From an uncultured Agathobaculum sp. (GTDB lineage Bacteria; Bacillota; Clostridia; Oscillospirales; Butyricicoccaceae), in assembly GCF_944384695.1 (NCBI RefSeq), contig NZ_CALWUQ010000006.1, forward strand, positions 1 to 46,192: 46,192 bases of DNA, in the 5' to 3' direction. Every line of letters starts with the position of its first letter. Within the stretch, counting starts at the first letter, position 1. The notes beneath the pieces were generated by a model. The model did no database searches. It saw nothing but the letters and a program-made list of their open reading frames with translations, and was not told where the DNA came from. This document shows, in pieces, positions 16,424 to 23,351 of this stretch. A program made the position numbers and the translations under genes.

Positions 16424-16879
16424 ATGGATTTGGCAGTGGGAACGATTGTAGAAGGTAAGGTAACGGGCATTACCAAATTCGGCGCGTTCGTTGCGTTGCC
16501 GGAGGGCAAGTCGGGCATGGTGCATATCTCGGAGGTTGCGTCCAGCTTTGTCAACGACATCAAGGATTTTCTGCAGGAGGGGCAGACGGTCAAGGTCAAG
16601 ATCATCAACATCGATCAGGCCGGTCGCATCAACCTGTCGATCAAAAAAGCGCAGCCACAGGAGCATCGGCCGGAGCGGTCAGGCGGTTTTGCGGCCCGTC
16701 AACCGCGTTTTCAGCAGCGTTCCGCTGCACCGCGCGGGCGTGCGGCACAGCAGCCGAAGGATCCTGCGACGATGAGCTTTGAGGATAAATTGAAGGCGTT
16801 TATGTCGGACAGTGAAAGCCGTCAGGCGGATGTCCGGCATGCGACCGACCGCAAAAACGGTTCGCGCAGACGCAGATAA
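16424..16879 (+). CDS. S1 RNA-binding domain protein (YabR/general stress protein 13-like)
   Basis: The 151-residue protein has one S1 domain at 5-75 (GTIVEGKVTGITKFGAFVALPEGKSG, then VHISEV and VKVKIINID), as in YabR and polynucleotide phosphorylase. It is followed by a disordered basic tail rich in Q, R and A (PRFQQRSAAPRGRAAQQP) and ends in RRRR-like residues. It probably binds RNA or ribosomes. GGAGGC lies 11 bp before the ATG. It is the last gene of the yab cluster and is followed by a terminator. Confidence 0.9.
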   Translation: MDLAVGTIVEGKVTGITKFGAFVALPEGKSGMVHISEVASSFVNDIKDFLQEGQTVKVKIINIDQAGRINLSIKKAQPQEHRPERSGGFAARQPRFQQRSAAPRGRAAQQPKDPATMSFEDKLKAFMSDSESRQADVRHATDRKNGSRRRR

Positions 16880-16884
16880 GCAGA

Positions 16885-16914
16885 AAAACCGAGGGCGACC
16901 TCGGTTTTGTTTTT
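16885..16914 (+). terminator. Intrinsic terminator of the yab cluster
   Basis: AAAACCGAGG (16885-16894) and CCTCGGTTTT (16899-16908) form a 10-bp stem with a GCGA tetraloop, followed by G and five T residues. Confidence 0.9.
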
Positions 16915-17018
16915 ATTCCTCTATATCCGACAGATTTTGCGCAATCTCATAAAAAATGCGCCCTTCCTTGCGGAAGAGCGCCAAAAGTAGGATTGTGGGG
17001 ATAAAGATATGAACGGTG

Positions 17019-17042
17019 CATGGCAGCTTTTCAACTGCCATG
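17019..17042. promoter_or_regulatory. 8-bp perfect inverted repeat upstream of the amidohydrolase gene
   Basis: CATGGCAG (17019-17026) and CTGCCATG (17035-17042) are separated by 8 nt. It is 55 bp before the amidohydrolase ATG, in an AT-rich leader, and has no T-tract, so an operator or mRNA hairpin is more likely than a terminator. I find no convincing promoter hexamers around it. Confidence 0.45.
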
Positions 17043-17096
17043 ATTAATATACCATATTTTCCCAATTGTGTCAATGCTTTTTTCAAAGAGGTTTTC

Positions 17097-18269
17097 ATGG
17101 AACAACTGTTAATCAAAAACGTAACCGTTTGGACGATGGACGAGGCGGACACGCGCTTTTTCGGCTGGGTGCTGCTGGAGGACGGAAAGATTGCCGCCAC
17201 CGGTACGCAGGCGCCGCCGGATTGCGAACAGGTGCTCGACGGCGCGGGCGGGGTGCTCACGCCCGGACTCATCGACATCCATTCCCATCTCGGCCTATAT
17301 GAGGACGGGCTGGGCTTTGAGGGTGCGGACGGCAACGAGGATACCGATCCGGTTACGCCGCACTTGCGCGCTATCGACGGTGTCAACCCGATGGACCGCG
17401 GCTTCCGTGAGGCGGTCGAGGCGGGCGTGACCGCGGTGGCGGTCAGTCCGGGCAGCGCCAACCCGATTGGTGGGCAGATTGCGCTGCTCAAGACCGCAGG
17501 GCGACGGGTAGACGATATGGTGCTCAAAGCGCCGCTTGCCATCAAGTTCGCGCTGGGGGAGAACCCTAAATCGGTTTATCATGACAAGGATGAAAGTCCG
17601 GTCACCCGCATGGCGACTGCGGCGCTCATCCGTGAGCAGCTTTACAAGGCCAAGGAATATCTGGCGCGGCGCGAACGTGCCGAAAGCGACCCGGAGGATG
17701 ATGGGCCAGATTACGATATCAAGCTGGAAGCGCTGCTGCCGCTGCTGTGGGGCAAGATTGAGGCGCACTTCCATGCGCATCGTGCGGACGATATTTTTAC
17801 CGCGCTGCGCATTGCCAAGGAATTCGGCATCAAGCCGGTCATCGTGCATGGTACGGAGGCGCATCTGGTGGCGGATTTGCTGGCAGAGGAGGGCGTACCG
17901 GTCGTGAGCGGACCGTATATGACCGACCGCTCTAAACCGGAATTGCGCAACCTGACTGACGCTGCGCCGGGTATACTTGCCCGCGCGGGCATCCCGACCG
18001 CGATTACAGTCGACCATCCGGAAATTCCGCTGCGGCTGCTGCCGATGGCGCTCCTGCTTGCCGTGCGTGCAGGCATGGATAAAACCGACGCGCTGCGCGC
18101 AGTCACCACGGTGCCGGCGCGGATTGCGGGCATGACGCACCGCATTGGCAGCCTGCAAGTCGGCATGGATGCAGACTGCGTGTTGTGGAGCGGCGACCCG
18201 CTGGATTTTGCAACTCAGGTGCAGGCCGTTTGTGTGAGCGGCGCACTGGAATACAGGAGGACAACATGA
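17097..18269 (+). CDS. Amidohydrolase family metal-dependent hydrolase
   Basis: The 390-residue protein fits the amidohydrolase superfamily. The metal motif HSH is at 62-64 within TPGLIDIHSHLG; other likely ligands are in AHFHAH (about 222-227), VIVHGTEAH and the Asp-His of VDHPEIP (about 303-309). The C-terminal VPARIAGMTHRIGSLQVGMDADCVLWSGDPL is the usual composite-sandwich ending. It resembles imidazolonepropionase-like and other uncharacterised amidohydrolases; the substrate is unknown. ATG 17097 is chosen for AAAGAGGT just upstream; earlier in-frame starts would read through the palindrome leader. Its stop overlaps the next start as ATGA, so it is coupled to a fumarase subunit gene. Confidence 0.88.
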   Translation: MEQLLIKNVTVWTMDEADTRFFGWVLLEDGKIAATGTQAPPDCEQVLDGAGGVLTPGLIDIHSHLGLYEDGLGFEGADGNEDTDPVTPHLRAIDGVNPMDRGFREAVEAGVTAVAVSPGSANPIGGQIALLKTAGRRVDDMVLKAPLAIKFALGENPKSVYHDKDESPVTRMATAALIREQLYKAKEYLARRERAESDPEDDGPDYDIKLEALLPLLWGKIEAHFHAHRADDIFTALRIAKEFGIKPVIVHGTEAHLVADLLAEEGVPVVSGPYMTDRSKPELRNLTDAAPGILARAGIPTAITVDHPEIPLRLLPMALLLAVRAGMDKTDALRAVTTVPARIAGMTHRIGSLQVGMDADCVLWSGDPLDFATQVQAVCVSGALEYRRTT

Positions 18270-19108
18270 GAACGATTGACGTTTCGGAAGTAACAAAGCT
18301 GGTGCGGCAGCTGTGCATCGACGCAAATTATTACCTGCCCGCCGACTTGCGGCAGGCATTTGTGGACGGGCAGAAGGCCGAGCAGTCGCCGCTGGGCAAG
18401 GAGATTTTCGGGGAGATGATTGCAAACTGCGACTTGGCGCGCGCAAACGACGTGCCCGTGTGTCAGGATACCGGTATGGCAATCGTATTTGCCGAGGTCG
18501 GGCAGGACGTGCATCTGACCGGCGGCGCGTTTGAGGATGCGGTGACCGAGGGCGTGCGCCGTGGCTATATCGACGGGTATCTGCGCCTGTCCGTGGTGGG
18601 AGACCCCCTGCGCCGCGAAAATACCAATGACAACACGCCTTGCGTGCTGTACACCTCGATTGTGCCGGGGGATAAGGTACGCATTACGGTTGCGCCCAAA
18701 GGCTTCGGCTCGGAAAACATGAGCGCAATGAAGATGTTCACGCCCGCCGCGACCAAGGAACAGATTGTGGACTTTATTGCGGACGCCTGCATCCATGCAG
18801 GCTCCAATCCCTGTCCGCCGATTGTGATTGGCGTGGGCCTGGGCGGCACGAGCGACAAGGCGGCGTTCCTTGCCAAGCGTGCGCTGCTGCGTCCGGTGGG
18901 CGAGCACAACGCCGACCCGCTGTATGCAGAGATGGAACAGGCGATTCTGGATAAGGTCAACGCTTCGGGCGTCGGCCCGCAGGGGCTCGGTGGCACAGTG
19001 ACCGCGCTTTCCTGCGCAATCGAACCGTTCGGCACGCATATCGCGGGCCTGCCGTGCGTGGTCAATATTTCCTGTCATGTCACGCGCCATGCGGATGGCG
19101 AGATTTGA
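18266..19108 (+). CDS. Class I fumarate hydratase (or L-tartrate dehydratase) alpha subunit, without adjacent beta subunit
   Basis: The 280-residue protein matches the alpha subunit of two-subunit class I fumarase/L-tartrate dehydratase. Three cysteines suit the [4Fe-4S] cluster: C66 in CQDTG, C183 in NPCPP and C270 in SCHVTRH. GVGLGGTSDKAA is the conserved central segment. These enzymes interconvert fumarate and malate, or dehydrate tartrate. The beta subunit gene that normally follows immediately is absent: the next 172 bp are a promoter and leader for hpf. The ATG overlaps the amidohydrolase stop. Either beta lies elsewhere in the genome or the alpha subunit has another use. Confidence 0.93.
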   Translation: MRTIDVSEVTKLVRQLCIDANYYLPADLRQAFVDGQKAEQSPLGKEIFGEMIANCDLARANDVPVCQDTGMAIVFAEVGQDVHLTGGAFEDAVTEGVRRGYIDGYLRLSVVGDPLRRENTNDNTPCVLYTSIVPGDKVRITVAPKGFGSENMSAMKMFTPAATKEQIVDFIADACIHAGSNPCPPIVIGVGLGGTSDKAAFLAKRALLRPVGEHNADPLYAEMEQAILDKVNASGVGPQGLGGTVTALSCAIEPFGTHIAGLPCVVNISCHVTRHADGEI

Positions 19109-19159
19109 GGAACGATTGGGGAAAGCGCTGAACAATTTGTGAACTTGCGTAAAATAGAT

Positions 19160-19189
19160 TGGACAATATGCCGTAAGACGTGGTATACT
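19160..19189 (+). promoter_or_regulatory. Promoter of the hibernation factor gene
   Basis: TATACT (19184-19189) has an extended TG at 19181-19182. The best -35 is TGGACA (19160-19165) at 18 bp. A similar TGGTATACT motif occurs before pgi. Confidence 0.65.
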
Positions 19190-19196
19190 GAATATA

Positions 19197-19240
19197 GCAA
19201 AACCCATATGGTGACCGGAGTGATTCACGGCCGGTTTTGC
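19197..19240 (+). promoter_or_regulatory. Structured 5' leader of hpf
   Basis: GCAAAACC (19197-19204) pairs with GGTTTTGC (19233-19240), enclosing a second possible stem GTGA/TCAC (19211-19228). The hairpin starts at about the expected transcription start and has no T-tract, so it is not a terminator. It may stabilise the mRNA or regulate translation. Confidence 0.5.
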
Positions 19241-19280
19241 CAAAGTATCTTGGGCATTTTGCCCGATAGGAGATGATGTT

Positions 19281-19808
19281 ATGAAGTTTACCATCGTCGA
19301 GAGAAAAATGAAAATTGACGACGATCTGCGGCAATACGCGCTGCGCAAGGTTGAAAAACTGGATCGGTATTTCCATCAGGATTCCGATACGACGCTGACC
19401 TTTAGCGAGCTGCGCGGCAAGCAAACGGTGGAAATTACAGTGCGCCAGTCCGGACTGGTTGTGCGCGCAGAAGAAACCACGACCGATATGTTTGCATCCG
19501 TGGACGGCGCAATCAGCAGCATCGAGCGCCAGATCCGTAAGCACAAGACCCGTTTGGAAAAGCGGCTGCGCGAGGGCGCGTTTGATAAGATTGCCGAGCA
19601 GCAGGCTGCACTGTCGGAAGAGGATTTCGATATTGTGCGCCGCAAGAAGTTTGACGTTAAGCCCATGAGTGTGGACGAGGCGATTTTGCAGATGAATCTG
19701 CTGGACCATCAGTTCTACTTCTTCCGCAACGCGGACGACGACAATATCCATGCGGTCGTTTACAAACGTGCGGCGGGCGGCTACGGCCTGATTGAAGGCG
19801 AGGAATAA
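19281..19808 (+). CDS. hpf: Ribosome hibernation-promoting factor, long form
   Basis: The 175-residue protein is a long-form HPF (YvyD type). The N-terminal domain at 1-100 folds as the ribosome-binding module (KFTIVERKMKIDDDLRQYALRKVEKLDRYF). A linker leads to the C-terminal dimerisation domain at about 115-172 (MSVDEAILQMNLLDHQFYFFRNADD, ending GYGLIEGE). Long HPF dimerises 70S ribosomes into inactive 100S particles in stationary phase. AGGAGATG precedes the ATG. It has its own extended -10 promoter and structured leader, and is followed by a terminator, so it is a single-gene unit. Confidence 0.96.
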   Translation: MKFTIVERKMKIDDDLRQYALRKVEKLDRYFHQDSDTTLTFSELRGKQTVEITVRQSGLVVRAEETTTDMFASVDGAISSIERQIRKHKTRLEKRLREGAFDKIAEQQAALSEEDFDIVRRKKFDVKPMSVDEAILQMNLLDHQFYFFRNADDDNIHAVVYKRAAGGYGLIEGEE

Positions 19809-19868
19809 AAAGCGGAAGGGAAAGGTTGTCGGGATGATATCCGGACAGGCTTTCCGGCACAACGAAAC

Positions 19869-19901
19869 AAAGGCCGGCGGCACTTCTGCCGCCGACCTTT
19901 T
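19869..19901 (+). terminator. Intrinsic terminator of hpf
   Basis: AAAGGCCGGCGGC (19869-19881) pairs with GCCGCCGACCTTT (19888-19900) with one C-A mismatch and a short loop, followed by T residues. The rsmA ribosome site begins about 10 bp later. Confidence 0.8.
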
Positions 19902-19917
19902 CTGAGGAAAGGAAGCT

Positions 19918-20787
19918 ATGAATCTTTGCGATATGGATGTAATCCGTGCGGTGCTGGCAAAGCACGGATTCCGCTTTTCCAAGTCTCTGGGCCAGAATTT
20001 CCTGACGGACCAGAGCGTGCCGCAGCGCATCGCGGCGAAAAGCGGCGCGGCAGAAGCGGGTAATGTTGTCGAGGTCGGCCCGGGCATGGGCTGCCTGACC
20101 GCCGAGCTGTGCCGCGTGGCGGGGCGGGTCGTCGCGGTCGAGCTGGACCGCGCGCTGCTGCCCGTGCTGGACGAGACCTTAGCGGAGTTTGACAATTTCG
20201 AGGTCGTGCAAGGCGATGTGCTTGCACTCGACCTTGCCGCGCTGTGCACAGAAAAATTCGGGGATGCCCGCGCGGTCGCATGCGCCAACCTGCCGTATTA
20301 TATCACCACGCCCGCGATTACCGCACTGCTCGAGAGCCGTGCGTTTGAAAAAATCACGGTCATGGTGCAGAAAGAGGTGGCGCAGCGTATCTGCGCCGCA
20401 CCCGGAACGGCAGCATACTCGGCCTTTTCCATCTACGTGCAGTATCATGCCGCAGCGGAGATGTTGTTTGACGTGCCGGCGGATTGCTTTGTACCGCGAC
20501 CCAAAGTGGATTCTGCGGTGTTGCAGCTGACTCCGCTGCCCCAGCCTGCGGTCGAGACGCGGGACGAAAAGCTGTTCTTTGCGCTCGTGCGTGCGGCATT
20601 CAATATGCGGCGCAAAACGCTGGTCAATGCGCTCGGTCCGGTGCTGGGCGGTGCGCTGGGCAAGGACGGCATCGCGGCGCTTGTGGAATCGGTCGGGCTG
20701 GATACGCGCGTGCGCGGTGAACGGCTGAGCCTTGCGGAGTTTGCACGGCTGACGGACGCTGCGGCGGAACGCTTGCAGGAGCAGTAA
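19918..20787 (+). CDS. rsmA: 16S rRNA (adenine1518/1519-N6)-dimethyltransferase
   Basis: RsmA (KsgA) dimethylates the two adenosines of the helix 45 loop in 16S rRNA. The 289-residue protein has the family N-terminus (KSLGQNFLT at 22-30), SAM motif I VEVGPGMG at 51-58, the acidic VELDRAL, and catalytic motif NLPYY at 124-128. The C-terminal helical domain ends in the GERLSLAEFARL pattern. GGAAAGGAAG lies before the ATG. It follows the hpf terminator with little space for a promoter and is convergent with the small-gene operon on the other strand. Confidence 0.97.
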   Translation: MNLCDMDVIRAVLAKHGFRFSKSLGQNFLTDQSVPQRIAAKSGAAEAGNVVEVGPGMGCLTAELCRVAGRVVAVELDRALLPVLDETLAEFDNFEVVQGDVLALDLAALCTEKFGDARAVACANLPYYITTPAITALLESRAFEKITVMVQKEVAQRICAAPGTAAYSAFSIYVQYHAAAEMLFDVPADCFVPRPKVDSAVLQLTPLPQPAVETRDEKLFFALVRAAFNMRRKTLVNALGPVLGGALGKDGIAALVESVGLDTRVRGERLSLAEFARLTDAAAERLQEQ

Positions 20788-20807
20788 GCCGTCGCGCAGC
20801 TATGGAC

Positions 20808-20839
20808 AAAAAGGGGGACCTGACCGGTGTCAGATCCCC
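20808..20839 (-). terminator. Minus-strand terminator of the small-gene operon
   Basis: Bases 20814-20824 pair with 20829-20839 with one C-A mismatch and a CGGT loop. The A-run at 20808-20812 becomes the T-tract on the minus strand. The right arm overlaps the stop codon of the 88-residue gene, so the unit ends abruptly here. Confidence 0.7.
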
Positions 20840-21096
20840 AGAACGAGCAGCACGCCAATCAGGATGAGCTGCTCCCAGTCTACCTCGCCGCCGTCGTCGG
20901 ACAGCAGAAACCAGACGATGATGAGTGCAATGATGGTATCCGCGTCCAGCCGGATGTTTTGCAGGCGGCCGGACAGCCCGCGTGACAGCTCCGCCAGCAC
21001 AGAGGCGGTTTGCCCGCTCTGCGGCGGATGGTGCGATACCGTTTCGTTATGTAGCGGCGCGCTGGGCGCGGCTTCGGTCAGATAGCGGTTGTACAA
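20830..21096 (-). CDS. Small protein with C-terminal hydrophobic segment, function unknown
   Basis: The 88-residue product has a polar N-terminal half (YLTEAAPSAPLHNETVSHHP), an amphipathic stretch SVLAELSRGLSGRLQNIRLD, and two hydrophobic segments at about 56-66 and 77-88 separated by an acidic SDDGGEVDWEQ. It could be a membrane or membrane-associated protein with an acidic turn. The start is TTG with AAAGGGGG about 10 bp upstream. It is the last of three minus-strand genes, 22 bp after the previous stop. I do not recognise a characterised family; similar small proteins occur in clostridial genomes as hypotheticals, as far as I recall. Confidence 0.7.
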   Translation of the reverse strand: MYNRYLTEAAPSAPLHNETVSHHPPQSGQTASVLAELSRGLSGRLQNIRLDADTIIALIIVWFLLSDDGGEVDWEQLILIGVLLVLGI

Positions 21097-21118
21097 AAAC
21101 GGTTAACCCCCTTTCGCA

Positions 21119-21505
21119 TCAAAGCGCGCGCGTGCCGTCATCGGGCGGCGCGGTACCGTCTGCTTGGTTGAGCTGACCGAATTGGCCGAGCGCTGCACGC
21201 GCCATACGCGCCATGCTGACCAGACGCATGGCGTGGTCGAACTGGCCCGCGACCTCATCGGTGACGAATGGCTTGAGCGCGCCCAAAAGGGCGCGCTTTT
21301 CCTGTTTGACTGCGCTTTGTCCGCTCTGGACGATAGCGCCGAACACGGGCAAGGCCCGCTCCATCCATTCGGCGGTCGGGTCGTACTCCTTGGCGGAGGA
21401 CGGCGCGGATTGCTCCGCTCCGCCCAGCATGCCGGAGACGGTTTTCATCGCGTTTTGCAGCGCTTCCGGGTCGCTCAGCAGGGAGGACAGCATATCGTTA
21501 TCCAT
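21119..21505 (-). CDS. Uncharacterised helical protein, middle gene of the trio
   Basis: The 128-residue protein is predicted largely helical and has no membrane span or cysteine. It begins MDNDMLSSLLSDPEALQNAM, continues with a low-complexity linker (GGAEQSAPSSAKEY), and ends in a basic helical part FDHAMRLVSMARMARAALGQ. The second half contains KQEKRALLGALKPFVTDE. AAGGAGG stands 7 bp before the ATG. It starts 12 bp after the stop of the upstream 89-residue gene, so the trio looks like one operon. No function can be assigned. The SigE-like promoter of the trio hints at sporulation. Confidence 0.75.
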   Translation of the reverse strand: MDNDMLSSLLSDPEALQNAMKTVSGMLGGAEQSAPSSAKEYDPTAEWMERALPVFGAIVQSGQSAVKQEKRALLGALKPFVTDEVAGQFDHAMRLVSMARMARAALGQFGQLNQADGTAPPDDGTRAL

Positions 21506-21517
21506 AGCGGGGCCTCC

Positions 21518-21787
21518 TTATTTGCCGAAGATTTTTTTGAGCTGGGCGGCAAGGCTTGCGCCTTCTTCGGTCTGCATCAGCTGCCGCGCCAGACGGGCGG
21601 CCTCCCCCATATCGCCGCGCTGGGCGGCCTGCGCGGCGCGCTCCAAATCGGCTGCGTGACGGTCGGAGATGATGCGGGCGGCTTTCTGGCCGTCCGGTGT
21701 GCGCAGCGCGGCCTGTAGCTGCGCGAGCGCATCGGTTTTTCCGGCTTGCTCCGCGATGCGGCGGAGCATTTCCTCTTGATTGGGCAT
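21518..21787 (-). CDS. Uncharacterised small helical protein, first gene of the trio
   Basis: The 89-residue protein is alanine- and glutamine-rich and predicted all-helical: PNQEEMLRRIAEQAGKTDAL, then a repeat-like pair of helices and the ending EEGASLAAQLKKIFGK. There is no signal peptide, membrane span, cysteine or catalytic motif. ATG 21787 is chosen because AAAGGG lies about 10 bp upstream; another in-frame ATG at 21796 has no spacing from that site. A candidate SigE-type promoter is 35-63 bp upstream. It heads the three-gene unit. Confidence 0.75.
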   Translation of the reverse strand: MPNQEEMLRRIAEQAGKTDALAQLQAALRTPDGQKAARIISDRHAADLERAAQAAQRGDMGEAARLARQLMQTEEGASLAAQLKKIFGK

Positions 21788-21821
21788 AGTTCCCATCCCT
21801 TTCCATGCATCGTTTGTTGCC

Positions 21822-21850
21822 AGTATATGCGGCGCAATGGAAAAATGTGA
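21822..21850 (-). promoter_or_regulatory. Candidate SigE-type (sporulation mother-cell) promoter of the trio
   Basis: Read on the minus strand, TCACATT (21850-21844) and CATATACT (21829-21822) are 14 bp apart. The B. subtilis SigE consensus is about kmATATT, 14-15 bp, CATACAnT; each element differs by one base. The embedded TATACT could serve SigA, but no -35 is found at 17 bp. It is divergent from a SigA promoter at 21860. Confidence 0.5.
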
Positions 21851-21859
21851 GGGAGAGGG

Positions 21860-21888
21860 TTTACAAGCGTGCAATCCCGTTGTAAAAT
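21860..21888 (+). promoter_or_regulatory. SigA promoter of the phosphodiesterase-coaX operon
   Basis: TTTACA (21860-21865) and TAAAAT (21883-21888) are 17 bp apart, about 32 bp before the TTG start at 21920. Confidence 0.75.
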
Positions 21889-21919
21889 ACTGCTGTGTCG
21901 CCGGAAGGGAGGCAGAGCC

Positions 21920-22435
21920 TTGAAGATACTGATTTTTACCGATTCGCATGGTTATAATGTGAGCATGGCCTGCGCGGTCGAACGGGAAGCGCCGGATATG
22001 GTGCTGCATCTGGGTGATCATACAGATGATGCGCGGGAGCTGGAAAGCGTGTTTCCGCAACTGACGGTATGTGGGGTGCGCGGCAACAATGACTTTTTTG
22101 ACCGGAGCGCGCCCGAGCATGCTGTGGTCACACCCGACGGCGTGCGCATTTTTCTGACGCATGGACATCGGGAGCAGGTATATGCGCGCGAAGGCAAGCT
22201 GGTAGCGCAGTATGCGCGGGAGGAAGGCTGCGGCCTTGCGTTCTTCGGGCATACGCATCGTATGTATCTGGAGCGCATCCATGGTGTACTGGTCTGCAAT
22301 CCGGGGAGCATCAGCCTGCCGCGCGGCGGTCCGGCAAGCTACGGTCGGTTGATGGTGGAAAACGGTCAGGCCCGCCTGCTGGAACTGGTCGATGAGGACG
22401 GCAAACTGCTGCGGCGCGAGAAAATTGGACGGTAA
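21920..22435 (+). CDS. YfcE/MJ0936-type metallophosphoesterase
   Basis: The 171-residue calcineurin-like phosphoesterase has all the metal motifs: D8 and H10 in FTDSHG, D33 in HLGDHTDD, GNND at 55-58, HGH at 81-83 and GHTH at 110-113. Enzymes of this small family are manganese-dependent phosphodiesterases with unsettled physiological substrates. The TTG start is chosen because GGAAGGGAGG stands about 10 bp upstream and an upstream ATG at 21869 lies inside the promoter. The stop is 11 bp before coaX, so the two are co-transcribed. Confidence 0.92.
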   Translation: MKILIFTDSHGYNVSMACAVEREAPDMVLHLGDHTDDARELESVFPQLTVCGVRGNNDFFDRSAPEHAVVTPDGVRIFLTHGHREQVYAREGKLVAQYAREEGCGLAFFGHTHRMYLERIHGVLVCNPGSISLPRGGPASYGRLMVENGQARLLELVDEDGKLLRREKIGR

Positions 22436-22446
22436 GGGGAAAAGAA

Positions 22447-23289
22447 ATGCTTTTGGCAATTGACGTAGGCAACACCAACATGGTGTTTGGATTATATGAG
22501 GGGGAAAAACTGCGCGGGACGTTCCGCATTTCGACCAATGCGGAGCGTACTTCGGACGAGCTGGGCATGCAGATTTCGCAGTATTACCACTTTCACGGCA
22601 TTGACCGCAACGAGACGCGGGCGGTCATCATCGCATCGGTCGTGCCGCCGGTGATGTATACGCTCATCAACGCGATTCGCAAGTATCTGCGGGTGCGGCC
22701 GGTGATTGCGGGGCGGGATGTGGATATCGGTATTGAAAACTGCTATGCCAACCCGCGCGAGGTCGGCGCCGACCGGCTGGTGAACGCGGTGTCCGCGGTG
22801 CGCAAGTACGGCAAGCCGCTGGTGATTGTGGATATCGGCACGGCCACCACGTTTGACGCAATCGACGAAAACGGCAGCTATCAGGGCGGCGCCATCTTTC
22901 CGGGTATCAAAGTGGCGATGGAGGCGTTGTTCCTCAAGGCGTCCAAGCTGCCGCGCGTGGATATCGAGCGGCCGGAGCATGCCATCGGCAAAACCACGGT
23001 GCAGTCCATGCAGTCGGGCGCGGTGCGCGGCTATGTCGGCGCGCTGAGCGGCATCATCACGGATATCCGCAAGGAGCTGGGCGGAAAGGCGCGCGTCATT
23101 GCCACGGGCGGCATGGGCCGCATGATGGCGGAATACTGCGATTTGATTGATGAGGTCGACCCCAACCTGACGCTGGAAGGCTTGCGGCTGATTTATGAAA
23201 ACAACCGTCCCGCGTTTGAGGGGCGCGGGCTGAACAGTGAAACCTGCCTGATTGAAGCGACGGAGGAAAACGGCTGGGACACCAAGTAA
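22447..23289 (+). CDS. coaX: Type III pantothenate kinase
   Basis: CoaX phosphorylates pantothenate in the first step of coenzyme A synthesis and is insensitive to CoA feedback. The 280-residue ASKHA-fold protein keeps all three catalytic aspartates: D6 in AIDVGNT, D109 in GADR, and D129 in VDIGTATTFD. The C-terminal GLRLIYENNR ending is typical, with an extra tail of about 20 residues. GGGGAAAAG lies before the ATG. A diverged paralogue lacking two of these aspartates lies at 29740-30510. The gene ends at a strong palindromic terminator shared with nth. Confidence 0.97.
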   Translation: MLLAIDVGNTNMVFGLYEGEKLRGTFRISTNAERTSDELGMQISQYYHFHGIDRNETRAVIIASVVPPVMYTLINAIRKYLRVRPVIAGRDVDIGIENCYANPREVGADRLVNAVSAVRKYGKPLVIVDIGTATTFDAIDENGSYQGGAIFPGIKVAMEALFLKASKLPRVDIERPEHAIGKTTVQSMQSGAVRGYVGALSGIITDIRKELGGKARVIATGGMGRMMAEYCDLIDEVDPNLTLEGLRLIYENNRPAFEGRGLNSETCLIEATEENGWDTK

Positions 23290-23305
23290 CGCCCAAACAG
23301 ACAGA

Positions 23306-23337
23306 AAAAACGACGCAGGCATGCCTGCGTCGTTTTT
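23306..23337. terminator. Bidirectional terminator between coaX and nth
   Basis: ACGACGCAGGC (23310-23320) and GCCTGCGTCGT (23323-23333) form a near-perfect palindrome flanked by A on the left and T on the right, serving the convergent genes coaX (plus) and nth (minus). Confidence 0.9.
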
Positions 23338-23351
23338 GTGTATCAGACGAA

